A DNA stretch of 64,000 nucleotides from Pelomonas sp. BJYL3 (GCF_027257975.1 NZ_JANZKX010000001.1:1-64000), one strand, 5' to 3'; numbered from the stretch's first letter, positions 48,797-58,338 are shown. Program-made: numbers and translations. Notes: generated from the sequence alone by a model not told the origin.

Positions 48797-48822
48797 GGAA
48801 TGTGCCAGACTACGGACATTCC
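48797..48822. promoter_or_regulatory. Inverted repeat in the kynB / monooxygenase divergent region
   Basis: GGAATGT-N12-ACATTCC is a perfect inverted repeat just upstream of the -35 of the minus-strand operon and 117 bp before the kynB ATG. It could be an operator for either direction. No protein is assigned. Confidence 0.5.
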
Positions 48823-48938
48823 CGGGCGTCTGACGACTGCGGACCCGCTTCGCGTCGCCACGCAAGCCTTGTTGGAATTAACCGACACCACGCCCCTGCA
48901 AAGCCCCTTAAGGTGCGCGCCGTTGACGAAAGACGCCC

Positions 48939-49562
48939 ATGAAAAAGCTTTGGGACATCTCCCCCCTGGTTCACCCTGACGCACCCATCTTCCCCGGCGA
49001 CGAGCCCTACCGCCTGCAATGGACGGCGCGGCTCTCGCCCCAGTGCCCGGTGAACCTCAGCGCGCTGACCATGTCGCCCCATGTGGGCGCCCATGCGGAC
49101 GCGCCGCTGCACTACGCCAACGAGGCGGCCGACATCGCCTCGGTGGACCTGGACGCCTACCTGGGCCCCTGCCGGGTGATCCATGCCATCGGCTGCGGGC
49201 CGCTGATCCGCGTCGAGCATGTCGCCCATGCCGCCGAGGGCCTGCCCGCCCGCGTGCTGGTGCGCACCTGCGAGCGGGCGGACACCGCCTGGCGCGAGGA
49301 CTTCACGGCCTACGCACCGGAAACCGTGGCCTGGCTGGCCGCACGCGGCGTGCGCCTGATCGGCCTGGACACCCCCAGCGTGGACCCTGCCACCAGCAAG
49401 TCCCTGGACAGCCACCAGCAGCTGCTGCGCGCCAACCTGCGCGTGCTGGAGAACCTGGTGCTGGACGAGGTGCCTGCGGGCGACTATGAATTGCTGGCCC
49501 TGCCCCTGAAGCTGGCCGGCGCCTGTGCCTCACCCGTGCGCGCCGTGCTGCGCGAACTCTGA
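48939..49562 (+). CDS. kynB: Arylformamidase (kynurenine formamidase)
   Basis: A 207-aa metal-dependent hydrolase that turns N-formylkynurenine into kynurenine and formate. The family motif MSPHVGAHADAPLHY (HxGxHxDxPxH, metal ligands) lies near residues 47-61. WDISPLVHPDAPIFPGD, VRLIGLDTPSVDPATSKSLDSHQQLL and LALPLKLAGACASPVRAVL are typical of bacterial KynB. Length is normal (about 210). It starts the plus-strand kynB-kynU-kynA set; kynU follows after 13 bp. It is divergent from the anthranilate-degrading operon, so the two halves of the pathway share one control region. Confidence 0.95.
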   Translation: MKKLWDISPLVHPDAPIFPGDEPYRLQWTARLSPQCPVNLSALTMSPHVGAHADAPLHYANEAADIASVDLDAYLGPCRVIHAIGCGPLIRVEHVAHAAEGLPARVLVRTCERADTAWREDFTAYAPETVAWLAARGVRLIGLDTPSVDPATSKSLDSHQQLLRANLRVLENLVLDEVPAGDYELLALPLKLAGACASPVRAVLREL

Positions 49563-49575
49563 AGGAGCTCTCTTG

Positions 49576-50907
49576 ATGAAGCAAAGACAAGACTGCCAGG
49601 CCCTGGACGCCGCCGATGCCCTGCGCCCCCTGCGTGAGCACTTCGTGCTGCCGGAGGGCGTGATCTACCTGGACGGCAACTCCCTGGGCGTGCTGCCCGC
49701 CGCCACCGAGGCGCGGGTGCTGCAGGTGATCCGCCAGGAGTGGGGCACGGACCTCATCAAGAGCTGGAACACCGCCGGCTGGATGGACCTGCCCCGGCGC
49801 ATCGGCAACAAGATCGCCTGGCTGGTCGGCGCGGGCGAGGACGAGGTCGTGGTGGCGGACTCCACCTCCCTCAACCTCTACAAGGTGCTGGCCGCCGCCC
49901 TGCGCATCGCCGGCCAGGACCATCCGGAGCGCCGCGTGATCCTTTCGGAACGCAGCAACTTTCCGACGGACCTCTACATCGCCGAGAGCCTGGCCGCCCA
50001 GCACGGCTACACGCTGAAGCTCTTCGACCATGTGGACGAGCTGCCCGGCCTGATCAACGCCGAGCTGGCCGTGCTGATGCTCACCGAGGTCAACTACCGC
50101 AGCGGCTACAAGCACGACATGGCCGGCCTCACCCGCCTGGCCCATGCCGCCGGTGCGCTGGTGATCTGGGACCTGGCCCACTCGGCCGGCGCCGTGCCGG
50201 TGGACCTCAAAGGCGCAGACGCCGACTTCGCCATTGGCTGCGGCTACAAGTACCTCAACGGCGGCCCCGGCGCCCCGGCCTTCGTGTGGGCCCACCCCCG
50301 CCATGTGGACCGCTTCTGGCAGCCGCTGTCGGGCTGGCTGGGCCATGCGGCGCCCTTCCAGTTCACGCCCAACTACACGCCGGCGCCGGGCATCGGCCGC
50401 TACATCTGCGGCACGCCGGCCATTCTCTCCATGGCCGCACTGGAATGCGGCGTCGACGTCTTCCTGGCCAGCGAACCCCTGGGCGGCATGCCGGCCCTGC
50501 GCCGCAAGTCCATCGCGCTGACCGAGCTCTTCATCGAATTGGTCGAGACGCGCTGCGGCATCAAGGCAGCAGGGGCGCAGGGCGGGTTCCGCGATCTGGG
50601 TGTTCGCCTGGCCTCGCCCCGCGATGCCGCCCATCGCGGCAGCCAGGTCTGCCTCCGGCTGGAATCCCCCCTGCAAGAAGCAGGTTATGCTGTCGTCCAG
50701 GCTCTCATCTCGCGCGGTGTAGTTGGCGATTTCAGAGCCGGAGACCCGAAGCAGCTCGAGGCCACGCCTCACATCCTGCGCTTCGGCTTCACCCCTCTTT
50801 ACCTCCGCTTCACGGACGTCTTCGACGCCGTCGAGCACCTGCGTCAGGTGCTTGAAACAAGCGAGTGGCGACAACCCCAATTCAATTCGAAGGCCTCTGT
50901 GACATGA
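49576..50907 (+). CDS. kynU: Kynureninase
   Basis: A 443-aa PLP enzyme that cleaves kynurenine to anthranilate and alanine. Visible: [79 protein letters not shown] (PLP-ring Asp), and the Schiff-base Lys in [35 protein letters not shown] and [17 protein letters not shown] complete the family pattern. AAGGAG lies 8 nt before ATG 49576; an in-frame opening upstream overlaps kynB and lacks such a site. The gene overlaps kynA by 4 bp (ATGA). Its product anthranilate is the substrate of the ligase at 41149-42759. Confidence 0.96.
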   Translation: MKQRQDCQALDAADALRPLREHFVLPEGVIYLDGNSLGVLPAATEARVLQVIRQEWGTDLIKSWNTAGWMDLPRRIGNKIAWLVGAGEDEVVVADSTSLNLYKVLAAALRIAGQDHPERRVILSERSNFPTDLYIAESLAAQHGYTLKLFDHVDELPGLINAELAVLMLTEVNYRSGYKHDMAGLTRLAHAAGALVIWDLAHSAGAVPVDLKGADADFAIGCGYKYLNGGPGAPAFVWAHPRHVDRFWQPLSGWLGHAAPFQFTPNYTPAPGIGRYICGTPAILSMAALECGVDVFLASEPLGGMPALRRKSIALTELFIELVETRCGIKAAGAQGGFRDLGVRLASPRDAAHRGSQVCLRLESPLQEAGYAVVQALISRGVVGDFRAGDPKQLEATPHILRFGFTPLYLRFTDVFDAVEHLRQVLETSEWRQPQFNSKASVT

Positions 50908-51767
50908 CCTGCCCTTACCACTCCGCCGGCGCTCGCGGCGAAGCTGTCGTCCAGGAAGAAGGCGCCCAGCTCGACTTCTCCGCTGACATGAGCTATGGCG
51001 ATTACCTGAAGCTCGACCAGGTCCTGTCGGCGCAGCATCCGCTGTCGCCCGAGCACGACGAGATGCTCTTCATCATCCAGCACCAGACCTCCGAGCTGTG
51101 GATGAAGCTGATGCTGCATGAGCTGCATGCGGCGGTGGACCACCTGAAGCGCGATGAACTGCCGGCGGTGTTCAAGATGCTGACCCGCGTCGAGCGGGTG
51201 ATGGAGCAGCTGGTCAACGCCTGGGACGTCCTGGCCACCATGACGCCGCCCGAGTACACGGCCATCCGGCCGTATCTGTCCAACAGCAGCGGATTCCAGA
51301 GCTGGCAGTACCGTGAGATCGAATTCCTGATGGGCAACAAGAACGCCGCCATGCTGCGCCCGCATGCGCACCGGCCGGACCTGCTGGCCGACGTGGAGCA
51401 GGCGTTCAAGGCGCCGTCGCTGTACGACGAGGTGCTGCGCCTGATGGCCCGCCGCGGCATCGCCGTGCCCGCCAGCCACACCGATCGCGACTGGACCCAG
51501 CCCTATGCTGCCAGCGAAGCCGTCAAGGCGGCCTGGCTGCAGGTCTACCGCGACCCCAAGGCGCACTGGGACCTCTACCAGATGGGCGAGGAGCTGGTCG
51601 ACATGGAGGACGCCTTCCGCCTCTGGCGCTTCCGCCACGTCACCACGGTGGAGCGGGTGATCGGCTTCAAGCGCGGCACGGGCGGCACGGGCGGGGTCAG
51701 CTATCTGCGCAAGATGCTGGACACCGTGCTCTTCCCCGAGCTGTGGGCCCTGCGCACCGAGCTCTGA
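50904..51767 (+). CDS. kynA: Tryptophan 2,3-dioxygenase
   Basis: A 287-aa haem enzyme that opens the indole ring of tryptophan to N-formylkynurenine. Motifs: [59 protein letters not shown], and [30 protein letters not shown] with the haem-ligand His in FRHVTTV. The start at 50904 forms an ATGA overlap with kynU; a GTG at 50865 would extend it by 13 residues. Gene order kynB-kynU-kynA places the first enzyme of the pathway last in the operon, a common arrangement in Burkholderiales and Pseudomonas relatives. Confidence 0.95.
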   Translation: MTCPYHSAGARGEAVVQEEGAQLDFSADMSYGDYLKLDQVLSAQHPLSPEHDEMLFIIQHQTSELWMKLMLHELHAAVDHLKRDELPAVFKMLTRVERVMEQLVNAWDVLATMTPPEYTAIRPYLSNSSGFQSWQYREIEFLMGNKNAAMLRPHAHRPDLLADVEQAFKAPSLYDEVLRLMARRGIAVPASHTDRDWTQPYAASEAVKAAWLQVYRDPKAHWDLYQMGEELVDMEDAFRLWRFRHVTTVERVIGFKRGTGGTGGVSYLRKMLDTVLFPELWALRTEL

Positions 51768-51911
51768 CTCTGACGTTCGCCCCGGGGGCCGGGGCGCCGT
51801 TCACCGCCCGGGCCTGCCACCGAGCCGCCCAGCCCGCCATTCGCCGCACCGGAGCGGCGGGCGCGGGCGGGCCCCGGCACAGTACGTTCATCCCCTACGG
51901 AGGAACGCACC

Positions 51912-52079
51912 ATGAATGCCAAGACCCTGTCCCTGCTGATCAGCGCCGCCTGCACCCTGGCCGGCCTCCTGAGCGGCCTGGCCCCCACGCGCGCCGCAGC
52001 CGAACCGGCCCCGGAGGTCGCGTCTGCCGCGGCGGTCGCCCCTTGCAACGGCCCCACGCTCCAGACTGCCCGGGGCTGA
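51912..52079 (+). CDS. Small secreted peptide, 55 aa, unknown function
   Basis: A short gene in the gap between kynA and the aminopeptidase gene. The ATG is preceded by GGAGGAACGCACC, a good ribosome binding site. The protein begins MNAKTLSLLISAACTLAGLL and has a signal-peptide-like hydrophobic core ending near APTRAAAEPAP, so only about 28 residues remain after cleavage, with one Cys (APCNGPTLQTARG). The mature part is Ala/Pro-rich and matches nothing I know. Downstream an inverted repeat AGCCCGG...CCGGGCT (about 52084-52119) may act as a weak terminator. Translation is likely, function unknown. Confidence 0.6.
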   Translation: MNAKTLSLLISAACTLAGLLSGLAPTRAAAEPAPEVASAAAVAPCNGPTLQTARG

Positions 52080-52310
52080 CACCCCAGCCCGGAGCCCTCC
52101 CGCCGCCGCCCGGCCGTCCGGGCTGTTCTGTGCGCATTCCGGCCGCTTCCTGCAGATACGAAGGGCTGTTCACCCCTGACGAATAGCCGGACGCTGGCAT
52201 ATCTCTAGAATGCCTGGCTTCCGCGACGTGCACGACCTGCGCGCCGCCGACGACCTTCCCGCGCCATCCAGGATCGGCCCATGACGCCGATCCAGCCTCC
52301 GGAGACAGCC

Positions 52311-54119
52311 ATGGACACCCGCACTTCCGAGATCAGCCTGCGCATCGCGCGCGTTCGAGACGAGCTCCGCGCTGCCGGCGCCCACGCCCTGCTGGTGCCC
52401 TCGGCCGATCCGCATCTTTCCGAATACCTCCCGGAGCGCTGGCAGGCCCGCCAGTGGCTGTCGGGCTTCACGGGTTCGGTCGCCACCCTGGTGATCGGCC
52501 TGGACCGCGCCGCCCTCTTCGCCGACAGCCGCTACTGGACGCAGGCCGAGGTTGAGCTGGCCGGCACCGGCATCGAGCTGGTCAAGGTGATGAGCGCCGT
52601 GTCTCCCGATTTCATGCACTGGATCGGCAGCACCCTCCAGACCGGGCAGACGCTGGCCGTGGACGGCCAGGTGCTGGGCCTGGGCCTGGCGCACCAGCTG
52701 CGCGCCGTGCTGGGTGCCAAGGGCATCCAGGTGGCCACTGGCCGCGACATCGTTCAGGCCGTCTGGGACGGCCGCCCGGGGCTGCCCGCCGCACCGGTCT
52801 ACGAGCACCTGGCGCCCCAGGCCACGGTGAGCCGCGCCGCCAAGCTGGCCGATGTGCGCGCCGCCATGGCCCGGCATGGCGCCAGCCACCACTTCATCTC
52901 CAGCGTCGACGACGTGGCCTGGCTCTTCAACCTGCGTGGCAGCGACGTCGAGTGCAATCCCGTCTTCATCGCCCACGCCCTGCTGGACAGCACCCAGGCC
53001 ACGATCTTCATCGCCGAAGGCAAGATCCCCGCCGACATCGCCGCCCGACTGGCCGCGGACGGCGTGCAGCTGCGCCGCTACGAGGAAGCCGGCGCGGCCC
53101 TGCGCGGGCTGCCGGCCGGCGCGGTGGTGCTGATGGACCCCCGCCGCGTGACGCTGGGCCTGCGCGAGGCCGTGCCCGCCGGCTGCGCCGTGGTCGAGGC
53201 CATCAACCCCAGCACCCTGTTCAAGAGCCGCAAGACAGAGGCCGAAGCCGCCTTCGTTCGCGAGTGCATGGAGCAGGATGGCGCGGCCATGTGCGAGTTC
53301 TACGCCTGGTTCGAACAGGCCCTGGGCCGCGAGCGCATCACCGAGCTCACCATCGACGAACGCCTCAGCGCCGAGCGCGCCAAGCGCCCCGGCTTCGTGG
53401 GCCTGAGCTTCTCCACCATCGCCGGCTTCAATGCCAACGGCGCCCTGCCCCACTACCGTGCCACGCCCGCCGCCCATGCGGTGATCGAGGGCAAGGGTCT
53501 GCTGCTGATCGACTCCGGTGGCCAGTACCTCGGCGGCACCACCGACATCACGCGCGTCTGGCCCATTGGCGAGGTCAGCGCCGCGCAGAAGCGGGACTAC
53601 ACCCTCGTGCTCAAGAGCACGATCGCACTGTCCCGCGCCGTGTTCCCCCGTGGCACGCTGGGCCCCATGCTGGATGCCATTGCCCGCGCGCCGATGTGGA
53701 CGCACGGCCTGGACTACGGCCACGGCACCGGCCACGGCGTGGGCTATTTCATGAACGTGCACGAGGGTCCGCAGAACATCTCCAAGGCCCTGCCGGACCC
53801 GAACATGGCGATGGAGGTGGGCATGATCACCTCCATCGAGCCGGGCGTGTACCGCCCCGGCCAGTGGGGTGTGCGCATCGAAAACCTGGTGCTCAACGTG
53901 CCTCATGCCACGCCGGAGAACGGCGCCTTCGGCGAGATGCTGGCCTTCGAGACGCTGACGCTGTGCCCCATCGACACCCGCTGCATCGAGCCCAGCCTGC
54001 TGACTGCCGAGGAGACCGGCTGGCTCAACCGCTACCACGCCGAAGTGCGCCGCCGCCTCAGCCCCCTGGTGCAGGGCCCGGCCCTGGCCTGGCTGATGAC
54101 CCGCACCGAGGCGATCTGA
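52311..54119 (+). CDS. Xaa-Pro aminopeptidase (aminopeptidase P, three-domain type)
   Basis: A 602-aa M24 metallopeptidase of the longer, eukaryote-like form with two creatinase-like N-terminal domains (RVRDELRAAGAHALLVPSADPHLSEYLPERW; ADVRAAMARHGASHHFISSVDDVAWLFNLRG) before the catalytic domain. Metal ligands are visible: Asp in LLIDSGG and Asp in GTTDITR (about 397-412), His in GHGTGHGVG (about 465), Glu in TSIEPGVY (about 507) and Glu in RIENLVL (about 521). It removes the N-terminal residue from peptides with proline in second place. GGAG lies 7 nt before ATG 52311. A strong terminator follows, so it is transcribed alone. Confidence 0.95.
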   Translation: MDTRTSEISLRIARVRDELRAAGAHALLVPSADPHLSEYLPERWQARQWLSGFTGSVATLVIGLDRAALFADSRYWTQAEVELAGTGIELVKVMSAVSPDFMHWIGSTLQTGQTLAVDGQVLGLGLAHQLRAVLGAKGIQVATGRDIVQAVWDGRPGLPAAPVYEHLAPQATVSRAAKLADVRAAMARHGASHHFISSVDDVAWLFNLRGSDVECNPVFIAHALLDSTQATIFIAEGKIPADIAARLAADGVQLRRYEEAGAALRGLPAGAVVLMDPRRVTLGLREAVPAGCAVVEAINPSTLFKSRKTEAEAAFVRECMEQDGAAMCEFYAWFEQALGRERITELTIDERLSAERAKRPGFVGLSFSTIAGFNANGALPHYRATPAAHAVIEGKGLLLIDSGGQYLGGTTDITRVWPIGEVSAAQKRDYTLVLKSTIALSRAVFPRGTLGPMLDAIARAPMWTHGLDYGHGTGHGVGYFMNVHEGPQNISKALPDPNMAMEVGMITSIEPGVYRPGQWGVRIENLVLNVPHATPENGAFGEMLAFETLTLCPIDTRCIEPSLLTAEETGWLNRYHAEVRRRLSPLVQGPALAWLMTRTEAI

Positions 54120-54148
54120 CCCGGGCGACCGCCTCCGGTCCCAGACGA

Positions 54149-54171
54149 CGCGACCCCCGGGTCGCGTTTTT
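54149..54171 (+). terminator. Rho-independent terminator after the aminopeptidase P gene
   Basis: CGCGACCC-CC-GGGTCGCG, a perfect 8-bp stem, is followed by TTTTT. It starts 30 bp after the stop codon. Confidence 0.93.
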
Positions 54172-54264
54172 CATGCGCGCGCCAGGCCTGCACTGGAAGC
54201 GAAGCCGGCCATGGCTTACAGTCGGATCAGCCCTGCCCCTTGCACAGCAGGGCGGGAGCGCATC

Positions 54265-54447
54265 ATGACCAGCAAGTCCCTGCATGAGTTCTCCGACAGC
54301 GGCCTGCACACGGCACTACTGGTGGTCCTGTTGCTGATGGCGCTGGTCGGCGTCGTCGACGCCCTCTTCTTCACGCCGGAAGGCAAGACGCCCGTGGTCT
54401 GGCGGCTCGAGACCGTGGTGGTGGACGGCAAGTCCGCGCCGCGCTGA
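54265..54447 (+). CDS. Small single-pass membrane protein, unknown function
   Basis: A 60-aa protein. It has one long hydrophobic segment (GLHTALLVVLLLMALVGVVDALFF, residues about 12-35) with a short N-terminal tail and a 25-residue C-terminal part. GGGAG lies 7 nt before ATG 54265, which is a better start than an in-frame ATG 18 codons upstream. The gene stands alone between the aminopeptidase terminator and the convergent response regulator gene. Neighbours give no hint of function. Confidence 0.65.
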   Translation: MTSKSLHEFSDSGLHTALLVVLLLMALVGVVDALFFTPEGKTPVVWRLETVVVDGKSAPR

Positions 54448-54514
54448 GGCGCCGCCCCCGAATCGAAGCCAGCGAGGCTTGCCGGACGGCGTCAGGAGAC
54501 GCGGTCCGCCGGGC

Positions 54515-55330
54515 TCACATCTGCCGGAACAGGTGCAGGTAGCTGCGGCTGACCGGCAAGACCTCGCTGCGCTTCTTCAGGTGCAGGTCCGCGGTTTCAT
54601 TGGGGCCACGAGTCACGTGGCTGATCGCGTGCAGATTGACCACCACCGAGCGGTGCACCTGCACGAAGTTCTGAGGATCGAGCTGCTCGATCAACTCGCG
54701 GATGGGCGTGCGGATCAAGGCCTCGCCCTCCTCCCAGACCACCAGGGTGTACTTCTCGTCGGAGCGCATGAAGAGGATCTGCTCGACCGGGATGAGGCGC
54801 AGCGTGCTGCCCACCGAGGCGCGGATCCACTGGAGATAGCTGCTGGCGGCGGGTGCGGCGCGCGGGGCGGCCGCAGGCAGGCTGCCCTCCTGCACCAGGC
54901 GCTGGGCCAGTTGCTCGATCATGGACTCCAATCCGGCCGCCGCAGGCGACTGCCCCGCGCGCTGCTGGCGCAGGCGCTCCTGGAGGCGCTCGACGGTGTC
55001 GCCCAGGCGCGCCGGGTCGACCGGCTTGACGACATAGTCCAGGGCCCCCTGCTCGAAGGCCTGCACCGCATACTGCTCGTAGGCAGTGACAAAGACCAGC
55101 TGCGCGCGGCGGCCGATCTGGCGCGCCGCCTCGACGCCATTGACGCCGGGCATGTGCACATCCAGGAAGACGATGTCCGGCGTGTGGATCTCGAAGAGCT
55201 CCACCGCCTCGCGCCCGTTGCGGGCAGTGGCCACCACCGTCAGCTCGGGCCAGTGCTGCTGCAGGGCCCGGCTGAGACTTTCGCGCAGCAGGGGTTCGTC
55301 GTCGGCAATCAGGGCGGTGGCGGCAATCAT
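54515..55330 (-). CDS. LytTR-family two-component response regulator
   Basis: A 271-aa protein. The receiver domain (1-120) has the acidic pair ADDEP (Asp10, Asp11), phospho-acceptor Asp57 in DIVFLDVHMPG and the Lys in DYVVKPVDP. A Pro/Ala-rich linker leads to a LytTR DNA-binding domain (about 165-270: LRLIPVEQILFMRSDEKYTLVVWEEGEALIRTPIRELIEQLDPQNFVQVHRSVVVNL). The ATG overlaps the kinase stop by 4 bp, making a coupled pair. Relatives (AlgR, LytR, YehT types) control surface polysaccharides, autolysis or motility; targets here are unknown. Confidence 0.94.
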   Translation of the reverse strand: MIAATALIADDEPLLRESLSRALQQHWPELTVVATARNGREAVELFEIHTPDIVFLDVHMPGVNGVEAARQIGRRAQLVFVTAYEQYAVQAFEQGALDYVVKPVDPARLGDTVERLQERLRQQRAGQSPAAAGLESMIEQLAQRLVQEGSLPAAAPRAAPAASSYLQWIRASVGSTLRLIPVEQILFMRSDEKYTLVVWEEGEALIRTPIRELIEQLDPQNFVQVHRSVVVNLHAISHVTRGPNETADLHLKKRSEVLPVSRSYLHLFRQM

Positions 55331-56415
55331 GGGCTGAACTGGATCTGGGCACGCAGGCCGTGCGGTTGATTCTCTGCCAAATCCAGCGAGGCCGAGGGCC
55401 CGTAGAACACTTGCAGGCGCTCGCGCAGATTGCGCAGGCCCGTGCCCGTGCCCATGGACTGCGCCAGGCCCACGCCGGTATCCGTGACACCCAGCACCAC
55501 GCGTGCCCCCTGGTGCTCGCCGCTGATCACGATGCGGCCGCCTTCCTCGCTGGGGTCAATGCCATGGCGCACGGCGTTCTCCACCAGGGTCAGCAAGGCC
55601 ATGGGGGGGAAGCGCAGGCTGTGCAGCGGGGCGGGCACCTCGATGCTGAACTGCAGGCGGTCGGGCATGCGCAGGTGCATGAGGTCCAGGTAGGCGCGTA
55701 CCAGCCCCAGCTCATCGCCCAGCGTGGCCAGCTCATCGTGCAGCCGGGGCATGGCCGCACGCAGATAGGCGATCAGGCTGTGCAGCACCGGCGCGGCCTG
55801 CGGCGAGCCCGTCTCCACCAGCGCGCGCACATTGGCAAGCGTGTTGAAGAGGAAGTGGGGTTCGATCTGCGCCTGCAGCAGTCGCAGGCGGACATCCAGC
55901 GCGCGGCGCTCCAGCTCGCTGCGCTCCAGCTCGAAGCGCAAGGCCTGGGAGCGCGCCTCGGCGTCACGCTGGCGGTACAGCGCGCCCAGTGCGATCAGCG
56001 GCCCCAGCAGCAGCCCCGAACCCACGATCCACTGGAAGCCCAGGATGCGGCCCTCGCTCTGCAGCAGCCGATCGACATCCCCGCCCACCGCGGCCAGGTA
56101 GACGATGGCCGTGCCCACCGGCACTGCCAGCACCACGACCATCACCTGCAGCAGCCAGCGCTCGATCCAGCGGGGCAGGCGCCTGGGCCATTGCCCGGCC
56201 GCAAGAAAGGCGATCAGCGCCAGGATGGCGACGAACAGCGTCCGGCCCAGCAGGACCGGAAAGGGCGTGATGAAGATGGAATTGAGGAAGCCGGCGGCCA
56301 CGGCGCCCAATGCCAGGGCGACCCCGACTCGGCGCGGATTCAGCTCGGCAAAGAAGGCGCGCCGGGCTTCAGCATGGCTGGGCACGGGCGGGCGGGGCAT
56401 CTTCTCCGATTGCAT
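55327..56415 (-). CDS. Membrane sensor histidine kinase, LytS/YehU/AlgZ type
   Basis: A 362-aa protein. Four hydrophobic segments lie in the first 150 residues (for example VGVALALGAVAAGFLNSIFI, TLFVAILALIAFLAAG, VMVVVLAVPVGTAIVYLAAV). The His_kinase domain has the phospho-acceptor His in LQAQIEPHFLFNTLANVRAL, followed by the ATPase N-box LVENAVRHGI, DTGVGLAQ and GTGTGLRNLRERL. It phosphorylates the coupled LytTR regulator. The start at 56415 gives the longest form; ATG 56400 has GGAG just upstream and is possible. No large periplasmic sensor loop is seen, so the signal is probably sensed in the membrane. Confidence 0.93.
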   Translation of the reverse strand: MQSEKMPRPPVPSHAEARRAFFAELNPRRVGVALALGAVAAGFLNSIFITPFPVLLGRTLFVAILALIAFLAAGQWPRRLPRWIERWLLQVMVVVLAVPVGTAIVYLAAVGGDVDRLLQSEGRILGFQWIVGSGLLLGPLIALGALYRQRDAEARSQALRFELERSELERRALDVRLRLLQAQIEPHFLFNTLANVRALVETGSPQAAPVLHSLIAYLRAAMPRLHDELATLGDELGLVRAYLDLMHLRMPDRLQFSIEVPAPLHSLRFPPMALLTLVENAVRHGIDPSEEGGRIVISGEHQGARVVLGVTDTGVGLAQSMGTGTGLRNLRERLQVFYGPSASLDLAENQPHGLRAQIQFSP

Positions 56416-56563
56416 GGAGCGAGACGATAGCCGCCCGCGGAGCCCTCACCAAGGCGCCAGCCCCAAGGAGGCGATGAGCGACGGTATGGCAAGCCTGAAA
56501 TACGCTCGCCGGCCCCAGGGGTGTCCAGGGGCGCCCAGGGGTATCGGGATGTGTCTGGCCTGC

Positions 56564-56830
56564 TCAGGCCACCACGGCGCCGTAGGGCCTCTGCGGTGCG
56601 CGGCTGCTCACGGCCCGCTGCCCTTCGCGCACCGCGTGGCGCAGGGCTTCCGCCGGGGAGGGCCAGCCGTAGCCACCCGCCATGTTCTCGTCCCTGAACA
56701 CTTCGTGCTGCGGCCGCCCCTGCTCCAGGCGCATCACTACCACGGCGGCCACATAGCCGTAGGCTCGCGTGCGCTCGATGGCGCCAGCGAAGATCCGGTA
56801 GTTCCCGCAGTCGACTTCCTTGAAATGCAT
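56564..56830 (-). CDS. Conserved-type small hypothetical protein
   Basis: An 88-aa soluble protein (MHFKEVDCGNYRIFAGAIERTRAYGYVAAVVVMRLEQGRP...). It reads like a short alpha/beta domain with a closing helix PSPAEALRHAVREGQRAVSSR, a pattern I know from small hypothetical proteins of Burkholderiales without an assigned role. The start at 56830 was chosen because ATGGAGCTGGTC provides GGAG 7 nt upstream; an ATG at 56842 would add four residues. It stands between the kinase gene (same strand) and a solute-binding-like gene, with gaps of 120-150 bp. Confidence 0.6.
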   Translation of the reverse strand: MHFKEVDCGNYRIFAGAIERTRAYGYVAAVVVMRLEQGRPQHEVFRDENMAGGYGWPSPAEALRHAVREGQRAVSSRAPQRPYGAVVA

Positions 56831-56951
56831 GACCAGCTCCATCGCGACCCAGGCTTCAGGCCGCAGTCCCCACTGTCCTCCCGGGCAGGGTTGAGCAGGG
56901 GGACTCTTTAGGGGGCCCCCAAAGGAGGGATAAGCCGGACCTGCCCCTCCC

Positions 56952-57890
56952 TCAGTCCCGCGGATCCCGCCAGAACAGCGGCCCCATGCGCAGGCGCAAC
57001 TCCTTGAGGCGCCTTCGGCTGCCCTCGTCCAGCCATTGCTCATAGAGGGCCTGCAGCCGTTCGCGCACGCCGGGCTGCGCCAGCAGGCGATCGATGGCCA
57101 GCACGGCGCGCCGCCCGGCCGGGCTGACGGAGCAGGCGATGTAGGACAGCTGGGATTCGTCCAGCTCCTCCAGCGGCCACCAGGCCAGCTGCTTGCCGAG
57201 CTCGGGCTGCAGGGCCACGAAGTAGCTGAGCTCGAACTCGTAGACCAGGGTGGCATCCACGGCATGCGCGCGGGCCAGCATGGCCAGCACGGACTGGTTG
57301 GAGGTGTTCAGCACGAAGCGCTGCACCTGGGCCGCATGGGCACCCAGCATGAGGTCCACCATCCCGCCATGGGCTCGATAGCCCACGAGACCCAGGCGCA
57401 CCCCGCGGTCCAGCAGTGCCTGCAGGGACAGTGCCTGCAGGGACAGCGGCTGCGGGTCAAGGCGCGGCGCCGGCGCCAGCGCATGGTCTCTGCGCATGAC
57501 CACGCCCACGGGCAGGAAGCGGAAGATGGCCGAGGTGAAGGCATAGCGCGTCATGCGCGAGGCCGTGCGGCTGAAGGCCGGGCTGCAGACCGCCTGGTCC
57601 GATTCCCGCAGCTCACGGTCCAGGCGTGTAGGCGACACATGCAGGGTCTCGTGGCGGTATTGCGGCAGGCCGGGCTGCAGCACCTCGGCCAGCATGCGAT
57701 CCACATAGCCGCGCCCGCGCAGCGATCCTTCCCGGATGACCATGGGAGCATAGGGCGCCCCCGCCCAGACCAGCCGCTCCAGCGTTCCGTTCGAGGCCCT
57801 GACCGCCACCGGCGCAGCAGGAGGCTCGGCCGCCTGGCACAGCAGCCCAGGCCACGCCAGGGCGATCAGCAGCAACAACTTCAAGGCCAT
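56952..57890 (-). CDS. Exported solute-binding-like protein (family 3-like)
   Basis: A 312-aa protein. The signal peptide is MALKLLLLIALAWPGLLCQAAEP. The mature part resembles family-3 binding proteins (YAPMVIREGSLRGRGYVDRMLAEVLQPGL; DRGVRLGLVGYRAHGGMVDLML; DATLVYEFELSYFVALQPEL) but diverges from classical amino-acid-binding proteins. The end, LQALYEQWLDEGSRRRLKELRLRMGPLF, is typical of a branch of orphan periplasmic proteins found without transporter genes. It may be a sensor or scavenger. No permease or ATPase gene is near. The ribosome binding site is weak. A 265-bp non-coding stretch (57891-58154) separates it from the tRNA terminator and holds nothing else I can support. Confidence 0.78.
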   Translation of the reverse strand: MALKLLLLIALAWPGLLCQAAEPPAAPVAVRASNGTLERLVWAGAPYAPMVIREGSLRGRGYVDRMLAEVLQPGLPQYRHETLHVSPTRLDRELRESDQAVCSPAFSRTASRMTRYAFTSAIFRFLPVGVVMRRDHALAPAPRLDPQPLSLQALSLQALLDRGVRLGLVGYRAHGGMVDLMLGAHAAQVQRFVLNTSNQSVLAMLARAHAVDATLVYEFELSYFVALQPELGKQLAWWPLEELDESQLSYIACSVSPAGRRAVLAIDRLLAQPGVRERLQALYEQWLDEGSRRRLKELRLRMGPLFWRDPRD

Positions 57891-58154
57891 CGGGCGCGCC
57901 TGGCAGGGGAATTCAAGCGCGGACGATAGAGGATGACAGTCCCTCGCACTACGGGGCCAGCCCGCGCAAACGCCCGCCGGGACCCAAGTTTTGCACGCCA
58001 GACGCGCAGAAGACCGCTGCCATGATTGCCGCAAGCCCAGTGCGCCAGGGCATGCGCTTTCCGCCGCTTCCGCCGTTCTTGCCCTGCCCGCGGCCGCAGG
58101 GCAGCGAGGGCCATCATCACTGACGGAACCGGATTTCGGAAATGCGGGCCACAA

Positions 58155-58184
58155 AGCAAAGAAGCCGGCGCTGGGCCGGCTTCT
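58155..58184 (-). terminator. Terminator of tRNA-Ser
   Basis: On the minus strand GAAGCCGGC-CCAGC-GCCGGCTTC, a 9-bp perfect stem, is followed by TTTGCTTTG. It begins about 25 bp after the tRNA 3' end. Confidence 0.88.
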
Positions 58185-58207
58185 AGGTCCTTGATTCACA
58201 AGGCATC

Positions 58208-58298
<91 letters not shown>

Positions 58299-58338
58299 TG
58301 ATTCGGTGCTCGCGTGGTTGTTTGCGAGTAAGCCCGCT

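Noticed and set aside
54541-54572. Further copy of the 15-mer near 54557
   Set aside because: Only GCAAGACCT matches before divergence; within chance for the base composition.
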